Source: Rhizobium favelukesii (GTDB lineage Bacteria > Pseudomonadota > Alphaproteobacteria > Rhizobiales > Rhizobiaceae). Taken from it: a stretch of DNA of 64,000 nucleotides. The stretch's first letter is position 1. Each line of letters starts with the position of its first letter. The translations under genes and the position numbers were made by a program. The DNA lies in assembly GCF_000577275.2 (NCBI RefSeq), contig NZ_HG916852.1:3730001-3794000 (forward strand). The letters run 5' to 3'. The notes beneath the pieces were generated by a model that worked only from the letters and a program-made list of their open reading frames with translations, did not search any database and was not told the origin of the DNA. Shown one piece after another: positions 8,533-18,063 of the stretch.

Positions 8533-10800
8533 CTAAAGAGGAATATTGTGAGCATCGGCGAAGTGGGCAAGTACGTCGCGCATCGACGTCGGCGACTTGG
8601 TATCGTCAAGCGCCTCATTCATCACCTTTGCCAGCGCCTCGGCATCAAGTCCGAGCAACATCGCCTTGACCGGACCGATCGACGCCGGCGACATCGATAC
8701 CGAACGGAAGCCGATGCCGAGCAGCGCCATCGCCGAGATCGGCTTGCCGGCGAGCTCGCCGCATAGCGTCACCGGCGTGTTGTTGCGTTCGCCCGCCCGT
8801 ACGATGTCGCGCAGGATCCTGAGGAACGGCTTGCCAAGCGGATCGAAGCGGTCGGAAACCCGCGCATTGCCGCGATCGACCGCCATCGAAAACTGGAAGA
8901 GGTCGTTCGACCCGACCGAGACGAAATCGACGGCCGACATCAGCTCGTCGAGCTGCCAGAGCAGGGCCGGCACTTCCAGCATCGCGCCGAACTGCAGCTT
9001 GCGAGGCAGGCCGTGGCCGAAGCGGGAGAGGTGTTGCACTTCCTTCTGCAGGAGGTCGCGCACGGCGGCGATCTCGGAAACCTCGGTCACCATCGGCACC
9101 ATCAGCTTCAGCTCAATGCCTGCCGCGGCCTTCAGCATGGCACGCAACTGCGTGCGCAACAGACCCGGACGATCGAGCGACAGGCGGATCGCCCGCCAGC
9201 CGAGAGCTGGATTTTCTTCCTCATGGCCGCGGAAATAGGGAACGACCTTGTCGCCGCCGATATCAAGCGTGCGGAAGGTCACGACCCGCCCGGCCGCCTG
9301 CTTCAGCACGTTGCGATAGAACAGTTCCTGCTCTTCCGCCTTCGGCATAGTGGAGGCGATCATGAACTGCAGCTCGGTGCGGAACAGGCCGATGCCTTCG
9401 GCGCCCGAGTCCGAAAGCTGCGGCAAATCGACAAGCAGCCCGGCATTCATCATCAACGACACACGCTGCCCGTCCTTGGTACGCGGCTCGACGGAGCGCA
9501 GCGCCCGGAACTGCTCCTGCCGACGGGCGCGGAACCGTACCTTTTCTTCGTAGGAACGCTGATGTTCAGGCATGGGGCGAAGATGCACATGCCCGCCATC
9601 ACCATCGATGATCACGGCATCACCGTTTTCGGCAAGCGCCACGACGCCCGCGGCCTGGCCGATCACGGGAATGCCCATGGCACGCGCGACGATCACCACA
9701 TGGCTCGTCACCGCACCTTCTTCCAGCACGAGGCCGCGCACATTGGCACGCGGATAGTCGAGCAATTCGGCCGCCCCCATCGCACGCGCCAGGATGATGG
9801 CGTCGCTCGGGAAGCCATCCCCCGCAGTGCGGCCGGTATAGCCGGTCAGCTGCCGGAGCAGCCGGTTCGCCAGATCTTCGAAATCGTGCATCCGCTCCCG
9901 CAGATAGGGATCGGTCATGCGAATCATGCGCGCCTTGGTGTCGCTTTGCACCTTCTCTACCGCGGCTTCCGCCGTCAGTCCGTTACGGATCGCTTCCTCA
10001 AGCTTGCGCACCCAGCCCTGGTCATAGGCGAACATGCGGTAGGTTTCCAAAACCTCGCGGTGCTCGCCCTCCATCGAAACGTCGCGCTGCGACAGAAGGT
10101 CGTCAATCGAGATACGGAGCGACCCGAGCGCCTCGCTGAGACGACGGATTTCCTTCTCGGAATCCTCGTTCAGCAGGTTGGTGACGACGATACGCGGCTC
10201 GTGCAGCACGACGTAACCCAAGCCGATACCTTCATTATAGGTGTCGCCGTCGATGGTCACCGAACGCGTCAGGTCGAGTTCGAGGCCAGGCTTGGTGATC
10301 TTCTTGAGCTCGCCGGTAGCAATCATCTCGGCAAGCACCATCGCGGTCGTCTCGAGCGCTTCGAGCTCTTCTTCGCGATAGGTGCGGCTTGCCTTGTTCT
10401 GCACGACCAAAACGCCGAGCGAACGGCCGGTGCGCAGGATCGGCACGCCGAGGAAGGAATGATAGATCTCTTCGCCGGTTTCCGGCAGGTAGCGGAAGGC
10501 CGGATGCGATTGCGCGTCGGAGAGATTGAGCGGCTGCGCCGAGGCGGCGATCGTGCCGACCAGACCCTGCCCCATCTTGAGCTGGGAGAGGTGGACCGCT
10601 TCCTTGTTCAGACCTTCGGTTGCATAGAGCTCGAGGACGCCGTCGGCACGCAACACGTAGACGGAGCAGACCTCCGCCACCATGTTGCCTGCAATCTGGC
10701 GAACGATCCGATCGAGACGTTCCTGCGGCTCCAGCGGCTCCGCCATCAACTCGCGTAGCCGCTTGAGCAGCACGCGCGGACCGCCGGAAAGGTCTCTCAT
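8533..10800 (-). CDS. ptsP: Nitrogen PTS enzyme I (EI-Ntr, PtsP)
   Basis: First enzyme of the nitrogen-related phosphotransferase system. It autophosphorylates from phosphoenolpyruvate and passes phosphate to NPr and EIIA-Ntr, which regulate K+ transport, carbon storage and stress. It has 755 residues: a GAF sensor domain (about 20-160) that binds glutamine/2-oxoglutarate in homologues, the phosphohistidine domain with the active His in GAVTSHVVIVARAMG, and the TIM-barrel PEP-binding domain (GGDKVVPYF, GAMLEVPAL, SVGSNDL). The GAF domain separates it from the sugar PTS EI. It sits between lysC and prfA. Confidence 0.97.
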   Translation of the reverse strand: MRDLSGGPRVLLKRLRELMAEPLEPQERLDRIVRQIAGNMVAEVCSVYVLRADGVLELYATEGLNKEAVHLSQLKMGQGLVGTIAASAQPLNLSDAQSHPAFRYLPETGEEIYHSFLGVPILRTGRSLGVLVVQNKASRTYREEELEALETTAMVLAEMIATGELKKITKPGLELDLTRSVTIDGDTYNEGIGLGYVVLHEPRIVVTNLLNEDSEKEIRRLSEALGSLRISIDDLLSQRDVSMEGEHREVLETYRMFAYDQGWVRKLEEAIRNGLTAEAAVEKVQSDTKARMIRMTDPYLRERMHDFEDLANRLLRQLTGYTGRTAGDGFPSDAIILARAMGAAELLDYPRANVRGLVLEEGAVTSHVVIVARAMGIPVIGQAAGVVALAENGDAVIIDGDGGHVHLRPMPEHQRSYEEKVRFRARRQEQFRALRSVEPRTKDGQRVSLMMNAGLLVDLPQLSDSGAEGIGLFRTELQFMIASTMPKAEEQELFYRNVLKQAAGRVVTFRTLDIGGDKVVPYFRGHEEENPALGWRAIRLSLDRPGLLRTQLRAMLKAAAGIELKLMVPMVTEVSEIAAVRDLLQKEVQHLSRFGHGLPRKLQFGAMLEVPALLWQLDELMSAVDFVSVGSNDLFQFSMAVDRGNARVSDRFDPLGKPFLRILRDIVRAGERNNTPVTLCGELAGKPISAMALLGIGFRSVSMSPASIGPVKAMLLGLDAEALAKVMNEALDDTKSPTSMRDVLAHFADAHNIPL

Positions 10801-10890
10801 TGCGTCTCAAGCTCCAAAACAAACATCAAAGTCTCACAGCCAACAGCCGCGTGACTTCTCAACTTGAACGCGCGGCAAGCCTGTTCAGAA

Positions 10891-12165
10891 TCAGTTCTTA
10901 TCCAGACCGTAGCAGGAATGCAAAGTCCTGACAGCGAGTTCCGCATACGGACCGTCGATAAGGATCGAAATTTTGATCTCCGATGTCGTGATCGCCTTGA
11001 TATTGATGCCCTTGTCGGCCAGCGCCTTGAACGCGGTGGCGGCAACGCCCGCATGGCTGCGCATACCGATGCCGATAACGGACACTTTCACCAGACCCGA
11101 TTCGTTCTGAACGACATCGTAGCCGATCTTTTCCTTGTTCTCGCCGAGAACCTTGATTGCCTTGTCGACATCGCCGGAAGGAACCGTGAAGGTCATGTCG
11201 GTCTTCGAGCCGTCTTCGGAGATGTTCTGGACGATCATGTCGACGTTGATGTGGCTTTCGGCCAGTGGCCCGAAGATCGCCGCGGAAACGCCCGGCCGGT
11301 CGGCAAGACGGCGAAGCGAGATCTGAGCCTCATCCTTGGCATAGGCGATGCCGGTGACTACTTCCTGTTCCACGATTTCATCCTCGTCACAAATCAGCGT
11401 TCCGGGCGGATTCAAGAAATCACCCATGCCCGGAGCATCGGGATCTTCGAAAGAGGAGCGCACGAAGGTACGGACCTTGTGCACCATAGCGAGTTCGACA
11501 GAGCGAACCTGCAGAACCTTGGCGCCGAGCGAGGCCATTTCGAGCATTTCCTCGAAGGCGATCTTCTTCAGGCGGCGCGCCTGCGGCACGATGCGCGGAT
11601 CGGTCGTGTAGACGCCGTCGACATCGGTGTAGATGTCGCAGCGATCGGCTTTGACCGCAGCGGCGATCGCGACCGCGGACGTATCCGAGCCACCGCGGCC
11701 GAGCGTCGCGATGCGATTGTCGGGTCCGAGCCCCTGAAAGCCGGAAATGACGGCAACCTGACCTTCGCCCATGCGCTTGATGATGTCGGAGCCATCGATC
11801 TCGAGAATACGGGCGGCGCCATGGGCGTTGTCGGTGCGGATCGGAATCTGCCAGCCCTGCCAGGAGCGGGCGTTGATATCCATCGCCTGCAGAGTGATCG
11901 CAAGCAACCCGGATGTCACCTGCTCGCCGGATGCGACGACCGCATCATATTCGCGCGCATCGTAAAACGGCGAATTGGCGCCAACGACCTTCGGCGCGCC
12001 CTGCACCCAGCCGACCAGCTCGTTCGTCTTGCCGGACATGGCCGATACGACGACCGCCACTTCATGGCCGGCATCGACTTCACGTTTTACATGGCGGGCA
12101 ACGTTCTTGATGCGGTCCAGATCAGCGACGGACGTTCCGCCGAATTTCAATACGATGCGTGCCAT
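10891..12165 (-). CDS. lysC: Aspartate kinase
   Basis: Phosphorylates L-aspartate, the entry step to lysine, diaminopimelate, threonine and methionine. At 424 residues it is a monofunctional aspartokinase. The N-terminal amino-acid kinase domain starts with KFGGTSV at residue 5. The conserved RGGSDTSA follows, and tandem ACT domains fill about 265-424 for feedback control by lysine or threonine. No internal second start for a beta subunit is obvious. No lysine riboswitch is seen upstream. lysA, later in the same pathway, closes this window. Confidence 0.97.
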   Translation of the reverse strand: MARIVLKFGGTSVADLDRIKNVARHVKREVDAGHEVAVVVSAMSGKTNELVGWVQGAPKVVGANSPFYDAREYDAVVASGEQVTSGLLAITLQAMDINARSWQGWQIPIRTDNAHGAARILEIDGSDIIKRMGEGQVAVISGFQGLGPDNRIATLGRGGSDTSAVAIAAAVKADRCDIYTDVDGVYTTDPRIVPQARRLKKIAFEEMLEMASLGAKVLQVRSVELAMVHKVRTFVRSSFEDPDAPGMGDFLNPPGTLICDEDEIVEQEVVTGIAYAKDEAQISLRRLADRPGVSAAIFGPLAESHINVDMIVQNISEDGSKTDMTFTVPSGDVDKAIKVLGENKEKIGYDVVQNESGLVKVSVIGIGMRSHAGVAATAFKALADKGINIKAITTSEIKISILIDGPYAELAVRTLHSCYGLDKN

Positions 12166-12458
12166 ATGCCTCTACCACGACCTAGCGCCGAGAGAGACCA
12201 AAGCCAGACCCGGCATCACGAGCCCTGTATGGAACCGCATGGCTGAAGAGCCAGGAATTGGGAGTTCTGGAGCCCTTCTAAAGCCTTGCGCCCCAAGGGC
12301 CCAAGTTGCCGCGTCTCTTAGCGAGTTTGTGGGGGGGTGGCAAGGTGCGGAAAGGAGAATGAGAGCGTGACGGAGCGGAAGCAGATAGACGTCCTTGAAG
12401 TGAATGGGCTCGACGCTAATTGCAGCCCATCGGCCTGGACTCAAGTAAGGGGGAGCCT

Positions 12459-12590
12459 ATGGAGCGATATGTCTTGCACGAAATGAACAACGCTGACCGC
12501 CGACGCTGTTTGGTGCACCTCCGTTCTGGGACCGTTCATGAGCATGTAGGGGCAGCAGTAGAAGCCGTTGCCGGCCTACTGCGTCCGTAA
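12459..12590 (+). CDS. Possible small ORF upstream of the OYE gene
   Basis: A 43-codon frame begins MERYVLHEMNNADRRRC and ends in TAA at 12588-12590. Its ATG is preceded by AAGGGGGAG at ideal spacing, one of the best Shine-Dalgarno matches in the window, and it ends 17 bases before the next gene. The product is Arg/His-rich with no membrane segment, and I do not recognise it. It could be a leader peptide, a small protein, or chance. It is the only coding candidate in the 442 bases between lysC and the OYE gene. Confidence 0.35.
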   Translation: MERYVLHEMNNADRRRCLVHLRSGTVHEHVGAAVEAVAGLLRP

Positions 12591-12607
12591 TTTAGAGGGG
12601 ATCAAGC

Positions 12608-13711
12608 TTGTCGCAGCCCGTTCTGTTCACGCCGTTTCGCGTCCGCAATCTTGAGCTTGCAAATCGGATCGTGATTGCACCGATGTGCCAGTACTCTGCC
12701 GAAAATGGTTGCATGACCGATTGGCACATGATCCATCTCGGCCAACTGGCTTTGTCGGGCGCAGCCCTTCTGACCATGGAGGCCACGGCTGTCGTTCCCG
12801 AGGGGCGGATCACGTTTGCGGATGTCGGCCTGTACGACGATGCCACCGAAGCGGCAATGGCCCGCACTCTCGAAGCCATCCGCCGCTGGTCCGATATCCC
12901 GATTGCCGTGCAGCTTGCTCATGCAGGCCGCAAGGCATCCACGGAGGTTCCGTGGCGCGGCGGCACCCAGTTTCCCCCCGATCACTTGCATGGCTGGCAG
13001 ACCGAAGCACCCTCCGAGATTGCTTTCAGCTCAAACTATGTGCCGCCAACGGCGCTGGATCGGGAGGGGTTAAAACGCGTGCGGGACGGATTCGCTACCG
13101 CTGCGGTTCGCGCTGCGAGGATCGGTATAGATGCCGTTCAACTTCATGGCGCGCACGGCTACCTGCTGCATCAGTTCCTATCGCCGCTTTCCAATCAGCG
13201 TTCGGACGAATATGGTGGCTCGATCGAAAACCGAATGCGGTTTCCACTTGAGGTCTTCGATGCTGTCCGAGCGGCCTTGCCGTCCGACAGAACCGTCACG
13301 ATGCGGGTCTCCGCAACAGACTGGATCGAGGGCGGTCTGGACGTCGACCAGGTCATCACCTTTGTCCAGATGCTTGAAGCGAGGGGATGTGACGCAATCC
13401 ACGTATCGAGCGGCGGGCTGCATCCGGCCCAACAGATCCCGGTCGGCCCCAGCTACCAGGTGCCGCTTGCCCGCGCGATCAAGTCCGCAGTGAACATGCC
13501 CGTTGTTGCCGTTGGCCTGATCACGGAGCCGACACAAGCCGAGGCAATTGTCGCTACCGGAGATGCCGACCTGATCGCCATCGCTCGCGCGGCGCTCTAC
13601 GATCCCCGTTGGCCCTGGCATGCTGCAGCCGCGCTCGGCGGCCAGGTAAAGGCCGCCAGTCAGTATCTCCGCTGCCAGCCGTCGCAGTTCAAATCGCTAT
13701 TCGTAACCTAA
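12608..13711 (+). CDS. NADH:flavin oxidoreductase, YqjM-like old yellow enzyme
   Basis: FMN-dependent ene-reductase that reduces C=C bonds of alpha,beta-unsaturated carbonyls with NAD(P)H; the physiological substrate is unknown. 367 residues form a single TIM barrel. Visible motifs are APMCQYSAENG (the YqjM-type cysteine), HAGRKAS, the substrate-binding pair HGAHGY, and FLSPLSNQRSDEYGG. The gene starts at a TTG with GAGGGGA upstream. It has no partner gene besides a possible small ORF just before it, and it lies in a block separating lysC from ubiG. Confidence 0.92.
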   Translation: MSQPVLFTPFRVRNLELANRIVIAPMCQYSAENGCMTDWHMIHLGQLALSGAALLTMEATAVVPEGRITFADVGLYDDATEAAMARTLEAIRRWSDIPIAVQLAHAGRKASTEVPWRGGTQFPPDHLHGWQTEAPSEIAFSSNYVPPTALDREGLKRVRDGFATAAVRAARIGIDAVQLHGAHGYLLHQFLSPLSNQRSDEYGGSIENRMRFPLEVFDAVRAALPSDRTVTMRVSATDWIEGGLDVDQVITFVQMLEARGCDAIHVSSGGLHPAQQIPVGPSYQVPLARAIKSAVNMPVVAVGLITEPTQAEAIVATGDADLIAIARAALYDPRWPWHAAAALGGQVKAASQYLRCQPSQFKSLFVT

Positions 13712-13781
13712 CGGCGCGTTGCAGCATTTGGCAACCTGAACAAGATGCCCCCAAAATATTGAGGCACGGCTCTATGCGGGC

Positions 13782-13800
13782 GAGCTCCATGCCGGAGCTC
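13782..13800 (+). repeat. Small inverted repeat after the OYE gene
   Basis: GAGCTCC (13782-13788) and GGAGCTC (13794-13800) form a perfect 7-bp stem with a 5-base loop, 70 bases after the OYE stop. No T-tract follows, so it is at best a weak terminator. Confidence 0.35.
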
Positions 13801-13919
13801 CAACGGCCCGAAAGGTGCAGTTGCATCGCGCCACAGAAACAGGCAGCCTAACTGCGCCGAGAAGACGCCGGGCATGATCCACCGACCTGCGTCCATCGTT
13901 TCCGACGCAAGGGCTCCGA

Positions 13920-16133
13920 TTGCATATGACGCGTGCGCAGCAAATCGGCGTTATCATTGGCCTCGCCATTGTCGCGGCCTTCACGGTGCTGCGGGCAAGC
14001 GATCCGCCGCTCCTGCGGCAGATCCGCGACATCACCTTCGACGAATACCAGCGCATTGCCCCGCGCGCCTTCGAGCCGACGCCGGTCCGCATCGTCGACA
14101 TCGACGAGGCCTCACTCAAGGAATTCGGCCAGTGGCCGTGGCCGCGCGACCGGCTTGCGCTTCTCGTACAGCGGTTATCGGATCTGGGAGCAGCAGCGAT
14201 CGCTTTCGATGTGCTGTTTGCGGAACCCGACCGTCTCTCGCCGCGCACCGTCATGCGTGATGTCGCCGGCGTCGACGCGACGTTGCTGAGCCGGTTGCCT
14301 GACAATGACGAGCTTTTCGCCGAAGCGATCGCCGGACGACCCGTGGTGCTCGGCTTCGGCCTGACGACCGAAGGCAACTACCGACCGCCGGTCAAGGCGG
14401 GCTTTGCCTTTACCGGTGAAAACCCAGTCAACGCCCCTCCCCGCATCGACGCGGCGACACCGGTACGCCCGCAATTGCAGATCAATGCCACAGGTCTCGG
14501 CCATATCAGCCTCAATCCCGGCAATCCCTCCGCTGTCGTTCGCAAGGTCCCGCTCTTTCTGACGGATGGCGAGCAGCTCTATCCGAATCTGGCGATCGAG
14601 GCTCTGCGCGTTGCCCAAGGTGCCTCAACCTATGTGCTGGCAGCCGCCCCCGAAGCACCCGACACGCTGACATCGGTCAAGATCGGCGAGTTCGTCGTCC
14701 CGGTGACGGCAAGCGGCGAGCTGTGGCTGTATACTAGTCCTGATGTTGCAGAGCGCTATATCTCCGCCGGCAAGATCCTAGCCCCGCAAGGCGTCGATCC
14801 GCAGGTCGCTGCTGCCATCGAAGGCAGCATCGTCTTTGTCGGGACATCCTCGGCCGGTCTGCAGGATATTCGGACGACGGCTCTCGGCCAGAACGTCCCT
14901 GGTGTTTCCATGCATGCCCAGACCGTCGAACAGATCCTGACCGGTCATTATCTCTCCCGGCCCGACTGGGCCGATGGAATGGAAATCCTTGCGATTGCCG
15001 TGCTGGGCACGATCCTGGTTGTGCTGACCACCTTCGTCAGCCCGGCCGTAGCGCTCGCCTGTGGCCTCTGCATTACGGCGCTTGCTCTTGCGGCCTCATG
15101 GTTGGCCTTTTCGGCCTGGGGCCTGCTTTTGGATCCGCTGGCACCGATCATTGCCGGCTCGATCATCCATTTCGCCGCCACGTCGTTTCGCATCCTCGTC
15201 ATCGACCGCGAGCGGCGCGAAGTGCGCCGGGCCTTCGGGCAGTATCTTTCACCCTCGCTGCTCTACCGGATCGAGCACACGCGCAATGCGCTGCGCCTCG
15301 GGGGCGACGATCGAGAGTTGACGGTGATGTTCGTCGACGTGCGCGGTTTCACCGAACTCAGCGAACGGCTGCAGCCAGCCGAGGTCGTCCGCTTCTTAAA
15401 CACGCTGCTCGATGCGCTGAGCCGCCACGTGACTGCCAATGAAGGCACGCTCGACAAGTTTATCGGCGACTCGATCATGGCGTTCTGGAACGCCCCGGTG
15501 GATGTGATAAATCACCCTGCCAAGGCGGCCCGCGCCGCCCTTGCCATGCGTGAGACGCTCGCTTCACTCAACACATCAGATGCCTTCGGCTTTGGTCAGG
15601 ACTATCAGGTCGGCATCGGCGTCGGCATTCACACAGGCCTTGCCTGTGTCGGCAATATGGGGGCGGAGACGCGCTTCAACTATTCTGCCGTTGGCGATGC
15701 CGTCAACGTCGCGGCGAGGATCGAATCCGCCTGCAAGGAGGTTGGCTTCGATATTCTCGTCTCGGAGAGCACGGCCGCCGAACTGCCGCATTTCGCGCTC
15801 CTCGACGCCGGCCTGCTCGGACTGAAGGGCAAGAGTAGTAGGGCGCGGCTCTACGCAGTCGTCGGCGGTGAACAGGTTCGCGGTTCCAGCGCCTTTGCCG
15901 AAATGCAGCGGATCCACACGGAGCTTGTCGCCGCGCTCCGCACTCATTCGGCCGAAAGCCGCAAGATGCTCAACATCGCCAAGCTCAAGGCTGCGGAACT
16001 AACGGCGATCCTGCCCCAATTCTACAGCCGCCTCGGGCGCCGAGCCGATCATTTCCGCGACAATCCCGGCAATGACGATGACGCTATGCGAACGGGTTTG
16101 CCGCGCGAAACCAAGCTTCACCTTGAGCCTTAG
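13920..16133 (+). CDS. CHASE2 domain adenylate cyclase
   Basis: Membrane receptor-type class III nucleotidyl cyclase, 737 residues. A signal-anchor helix is followed by an extracytoplasmic CHASE2 sensor (about 30-345), a cluster of three transmembrane helices (about 350-420), and a cytoplasmic cyclase domain (about 465-650). The metal-binding segment is MFVDVRGFTE, and LDKFIGD plus NYSAVGDAVNVAARIE carry the Lys/Asp pair that specifies ATP over GTP. The TTG at 13920 has AAGGG at the right spacing; the ATG at 13926 is the alternative. The last four bases overlap the convergent FecR gene. The CHASE2 ligand is unknown. Confidence 0.93.
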   Translation: MHMTRAQQIGVIIGLAIVAAFTVLRASDPPLLRQIRDITFDEYQRIAPRAFEPTPVRIVDIDEASLKEFGQWPWPRDRLALLVQRLSDLGAAAIAFDVLFAEPDRLSPRTVMRDVAGVDATLLSRLPDNDELFAEAIAGRPVVLGFGLTTEGNYRPPVKAGFAFTGENPVNAPPRIDAATPVRPQLQINATGLGHISLNPGNPSAVVRKVPLFLTDGEQLYPNLAIEALRVAQGASTYVLAAAPEAPDTLTSVKIGEFVVPVTASGELWLYTSPDVAERYISAGKILAPQGVDPQVAAAIEGSIVFVGTSSAGLQDIRTTALGQNVPGVSMHAQTVEQILTGHYLSRPDWADGMEILAIAVLGTILVVLTTFVSPAVALACGLCITALALAASWLAFSAWGLLLDPLAPIIAGSIIHFAATSFRILVIDRERREVRRAFGQYLSPSLLYRIEHTRNALRLGGDDRELTVMFVDVRGFTELSERLQPAEVVRFLNTLLDALSRHVTANEGTLDKFIGDSIMAFWNAPVDVINHPAKAARAALAMRETLASLNTSDAFGFGQDYQVGIGVGIHTGLACVGNMGAETRFNYSAVGDAVNVAARIESACKEVGFDILVSESTAAELPHFALLDAGLLGLKGKSSRARLYAVVGGEQVRGSSAFAEMQRIHTELVAALRTHSAESRKMLNIAKLKAAELTAILPQFYSRLGRRADHFRDNPGNDDDAMRTGLPRETKLHLEP

Positions 16134-17110
16134 TTATCGCTCCGGTGACCATGACGCCCGTTGCGATCGCGGTCGTCATCGTCTCCGTCATGCCCGCGGT
16201 GATCGCGGTCATGGTGGTCTCTACCATGGTGATCCCAGTCGTGATGGTGATGATCAGGCTTGTCCGGTTTATCGGGCCTGTCGGGCGGATCCGGCGTGTC
16301 CGGCGCTTGTTGCGGCGCCTGCTGGGAAGCCTGGGGCGCTTGCTGGGGCGCCTGAGGCGCTTGCTGGGGCGCCTGAGGTGCCGGCCGCTCCTGCCGTTGT
16401 TGTGGCTGCGGTCGTTCCTGGCGGTCCTGGCGCAGTGATGCCAGCCCGCAACTGGTGCGAATGCCGCCGAGCGCGCCTGAGAGCTGCTGATCCCCGGAAA
16501 GGAACGGCAATGCTCGTGGATTGCTAAGTGTCTGCAACGTACGGCGGTCGACCTGGCTGGGATCGGTCATTCTGCCGCCACGGGTTGCGATCACGCAGTC
16601 GCACTGCTGCCGCAACTGCCTGCAGCCACCGGGCCCGCAGAAGCTCGCCGCACCGTTGAGCAACACGATGGCCGTCGTGCCATTGGGGCCGACGTAGAAA
16701 TCGAAGGCCGTGCCGCGTACGCCGATTGTCCCGGCCGGGGTTACGATCGAATAGGCCGACGACGCCGAATTGCCGCTGATCCACCGGAACGTGCCTTTCG
16801 CCGCCTTGATCGAGAGCCGCTTTACGGAAGCGGAATCGTCATAGACGAACTTGTCGATCACAACCGTCGATCCGGCGCCGACAGCAAGCTTCGTTCCGTC
16901 TTTGAATATGAACTGTCCGAGACCCGACGATGACGTGCGGATACGCTCGTCTTTGTGGACGGGCGATCGCACGACCAGCGGGCCGGTCCGACCGGATACC
17001 TCCGTTCGGATCAAAGTCGCTTGTCCGACCGGCTCTGCAGAAAAGGCCTGCATCGGACTAAACAAAGCAAAGATGACGCCTGCAGCGACGGCACCACAGA
17101 AGCGAGACAT
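16130..17110 (-). CDS. FecR domain secreted protein with Gln/Pro and His/Asp tail
   Basis: 326 residues. An N-terminal signal peptide ending near FSAEP is followed by a FecR domain (about 40-150) with IFKDGTKLAVGAGS and GTIGVRGTAF. Family members act as periplasmic binding or signalling modules. A Cys-rich patch (SFCGPGGCRQLRQQCDC) follows. From about residue 230 the protein becomes low-complexity: repeated APQQ units, then a Pro-Asp run and a His/Asp-rich tail likely to bind divalent metal. Convergent pairing with a CHASE2 cyclase suggests a shared envelope-sensing role. No anti-sigma or TonB gene is nearby, so this is not the iron-citrate FecR. Confidence 0.88.
   Translation of the reverse strand: MSRFCGAVAAGVIFALFSPMQAFSAEPVGQATLIRTEVSGRTGPLVVRSPVHKDERIRTSSSGLGQFIFKDGTKLAVGAGSTVVIDKFVYDDSASVKRLSIKAAKGTFRWISGNSASSAYSIVTPAGTIGVRGTAFDFYVGPNGTTAIVLLNGAASFCGPGGCRQLRQQCDCVIATRGGRMTDPSQVDRRTLQTLSNPRALPFLSGDQQLSGALGGIRTSCGLASLRQDRQERPQPQQRQERPAPQAPQQAPQAPQQAPQASQQAPQQAPDTPDPPDRPDKPDKPDHHHHDWDHHGRDHHDRDHRGHDGDDDDRDRNGRHGHRSDN
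16315..16377. repeat. 21-bp tandem repeat inside the FecR gene
   Basis: Two perfect 21-bp copies (16336-16356 and 16357-16377) are preceded by a degenerate third copy (16315-16335). They encode the seven-residue APQAPQQ-type unit, so changes in copy number would keep the frame. Confidence 0.8.
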
Positions 17111-17300
17111 GATCGACCCTCAACAATCCATCGAGTATATTAGCATATTGTTAACTTTAGCGTCTGCTATCCTCTTGGTGTAGGCAGGACCACTTTTAAC
17201 GTCGTCTGGGAGTTGCTTGCGCGGTCACGTCGGCGGCCAGCTCTTGACTTCCTCACAGCTTCGTCCGACTTCACTCAGAACGGACGCGAGGAACGGAAAT

Positions 17301-18047
17301 ATGAGCGAAGCGGCAAAAAGCACGATCGACCAGCAAGAGGTGGACCGCTTCTCGGCGATGGCGGCGGAATGGTGGAGCCCCACCGGCAAGTTCAAACCGC
17401 TGCACAAATTCAATCCCGTGCGGCTCGCCTATATCCGCGACAAGGCAGCCGAAAACTTCGGCCTGGACGTGCGCAGCGCAAGGCCGCTGGAAGGTCTTCG
17501 CGTGCTTGATATCGGCTGTGGCGGCGGTCTGCTGTCAGAGCCGGTTGCACGCATGGGTGCCAGTGTCGTTGGTGCGGATCCATCGGAGAAGAATATCGGA
17601 ATCGCCTCGACGCATGCGAAAGCCTCCGGCGTTCCCGTCGATTACCGTGCGATGACGGCCGAGCAGCTCGCCGAGGCCGGCGAGAGCTTCGACATCGTTC
17701 TAAACATGGAGGTCGTCGAGCACGTCGCCGACGTCGATTTTTTCCTGGGCACCTGCGCCAGGATGGTGCGTCCTGGCGGGTTGATGTTCGTCGCAACGAT
17801 CAATCGGACCATGAAAGCCGCCGCACTCGCCATCTTTGCCGCGGAGAATATCCTGCGGTGGCTGCCGCGCGGCACTCATCAGTATGAGAAGCTCGTCCGC
17901 CCCGAAGAGATCGAAAAGCCCGTTACGGAAAACGGCCTCTCGATTGTCGATCGCACAGGCGTGGTCTTCAATCCGCTGTCAAACCAGTGGAATCTGTCGA
18001 AGGACATGGACGTGAACTACATGATGCTGGCAAAACGCACTGGCTAA
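17301..18047 (+). CDS. ubiG: Ubiquinone biosynthesis O-methyltransferase UbiG
   Basis: Bifunctional SAM-dependent methyltransferase that carries out the O-methylations in ubiquinone synthesis (3-demethylubiquinol and the earlier polyprenyl catechol). 248 residues from the ATG at 17301, which has GAGGAACGG upstream; the longer frame start lacks such a site. The SAM motif is [14 protein letters not shown], the N-terminal WWSP pattern ([13 protein letters not shown]) is typical, and NMEVVEHV is motif II. It is followed closely by a convergent SDR gene. Confidence 0.96.
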   Translation: MSEAAKSTIDQQEVDRFSAMAAEWWSPTGKFKPLHKFNPVRLAYIRDKAAENFGLDVRSARPLEGLRVLDIGCGGGLLSEPVARMGASVVGADPSEKNIGIASTHAKASGVPVDYRAMTAEQLAEAGESFDIVLNMEVVEHVADVDFFLGTCARMVRPGGLMFVATINRTMKAAALAIFAAENILRWLPRGTHQYEKLVRPEEIEKPVTENGLSIVDRTGVVFNPLSNQWNLSKDMDVNYMMLAKRTG

Positions 18048-18063
18048 TCGCATTCGCGGGGGG

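Noticed and set aside
9013..10758. 581-codon plus-strand frame over ptsP
   Set aside because: Antisense artefact of a conserved enzyme gene.
12166..12458. Lysine or SAM riboswitch upstream of lysC
   Set aside because: None of the conserved core elements can be found on the minus strand before lysC.
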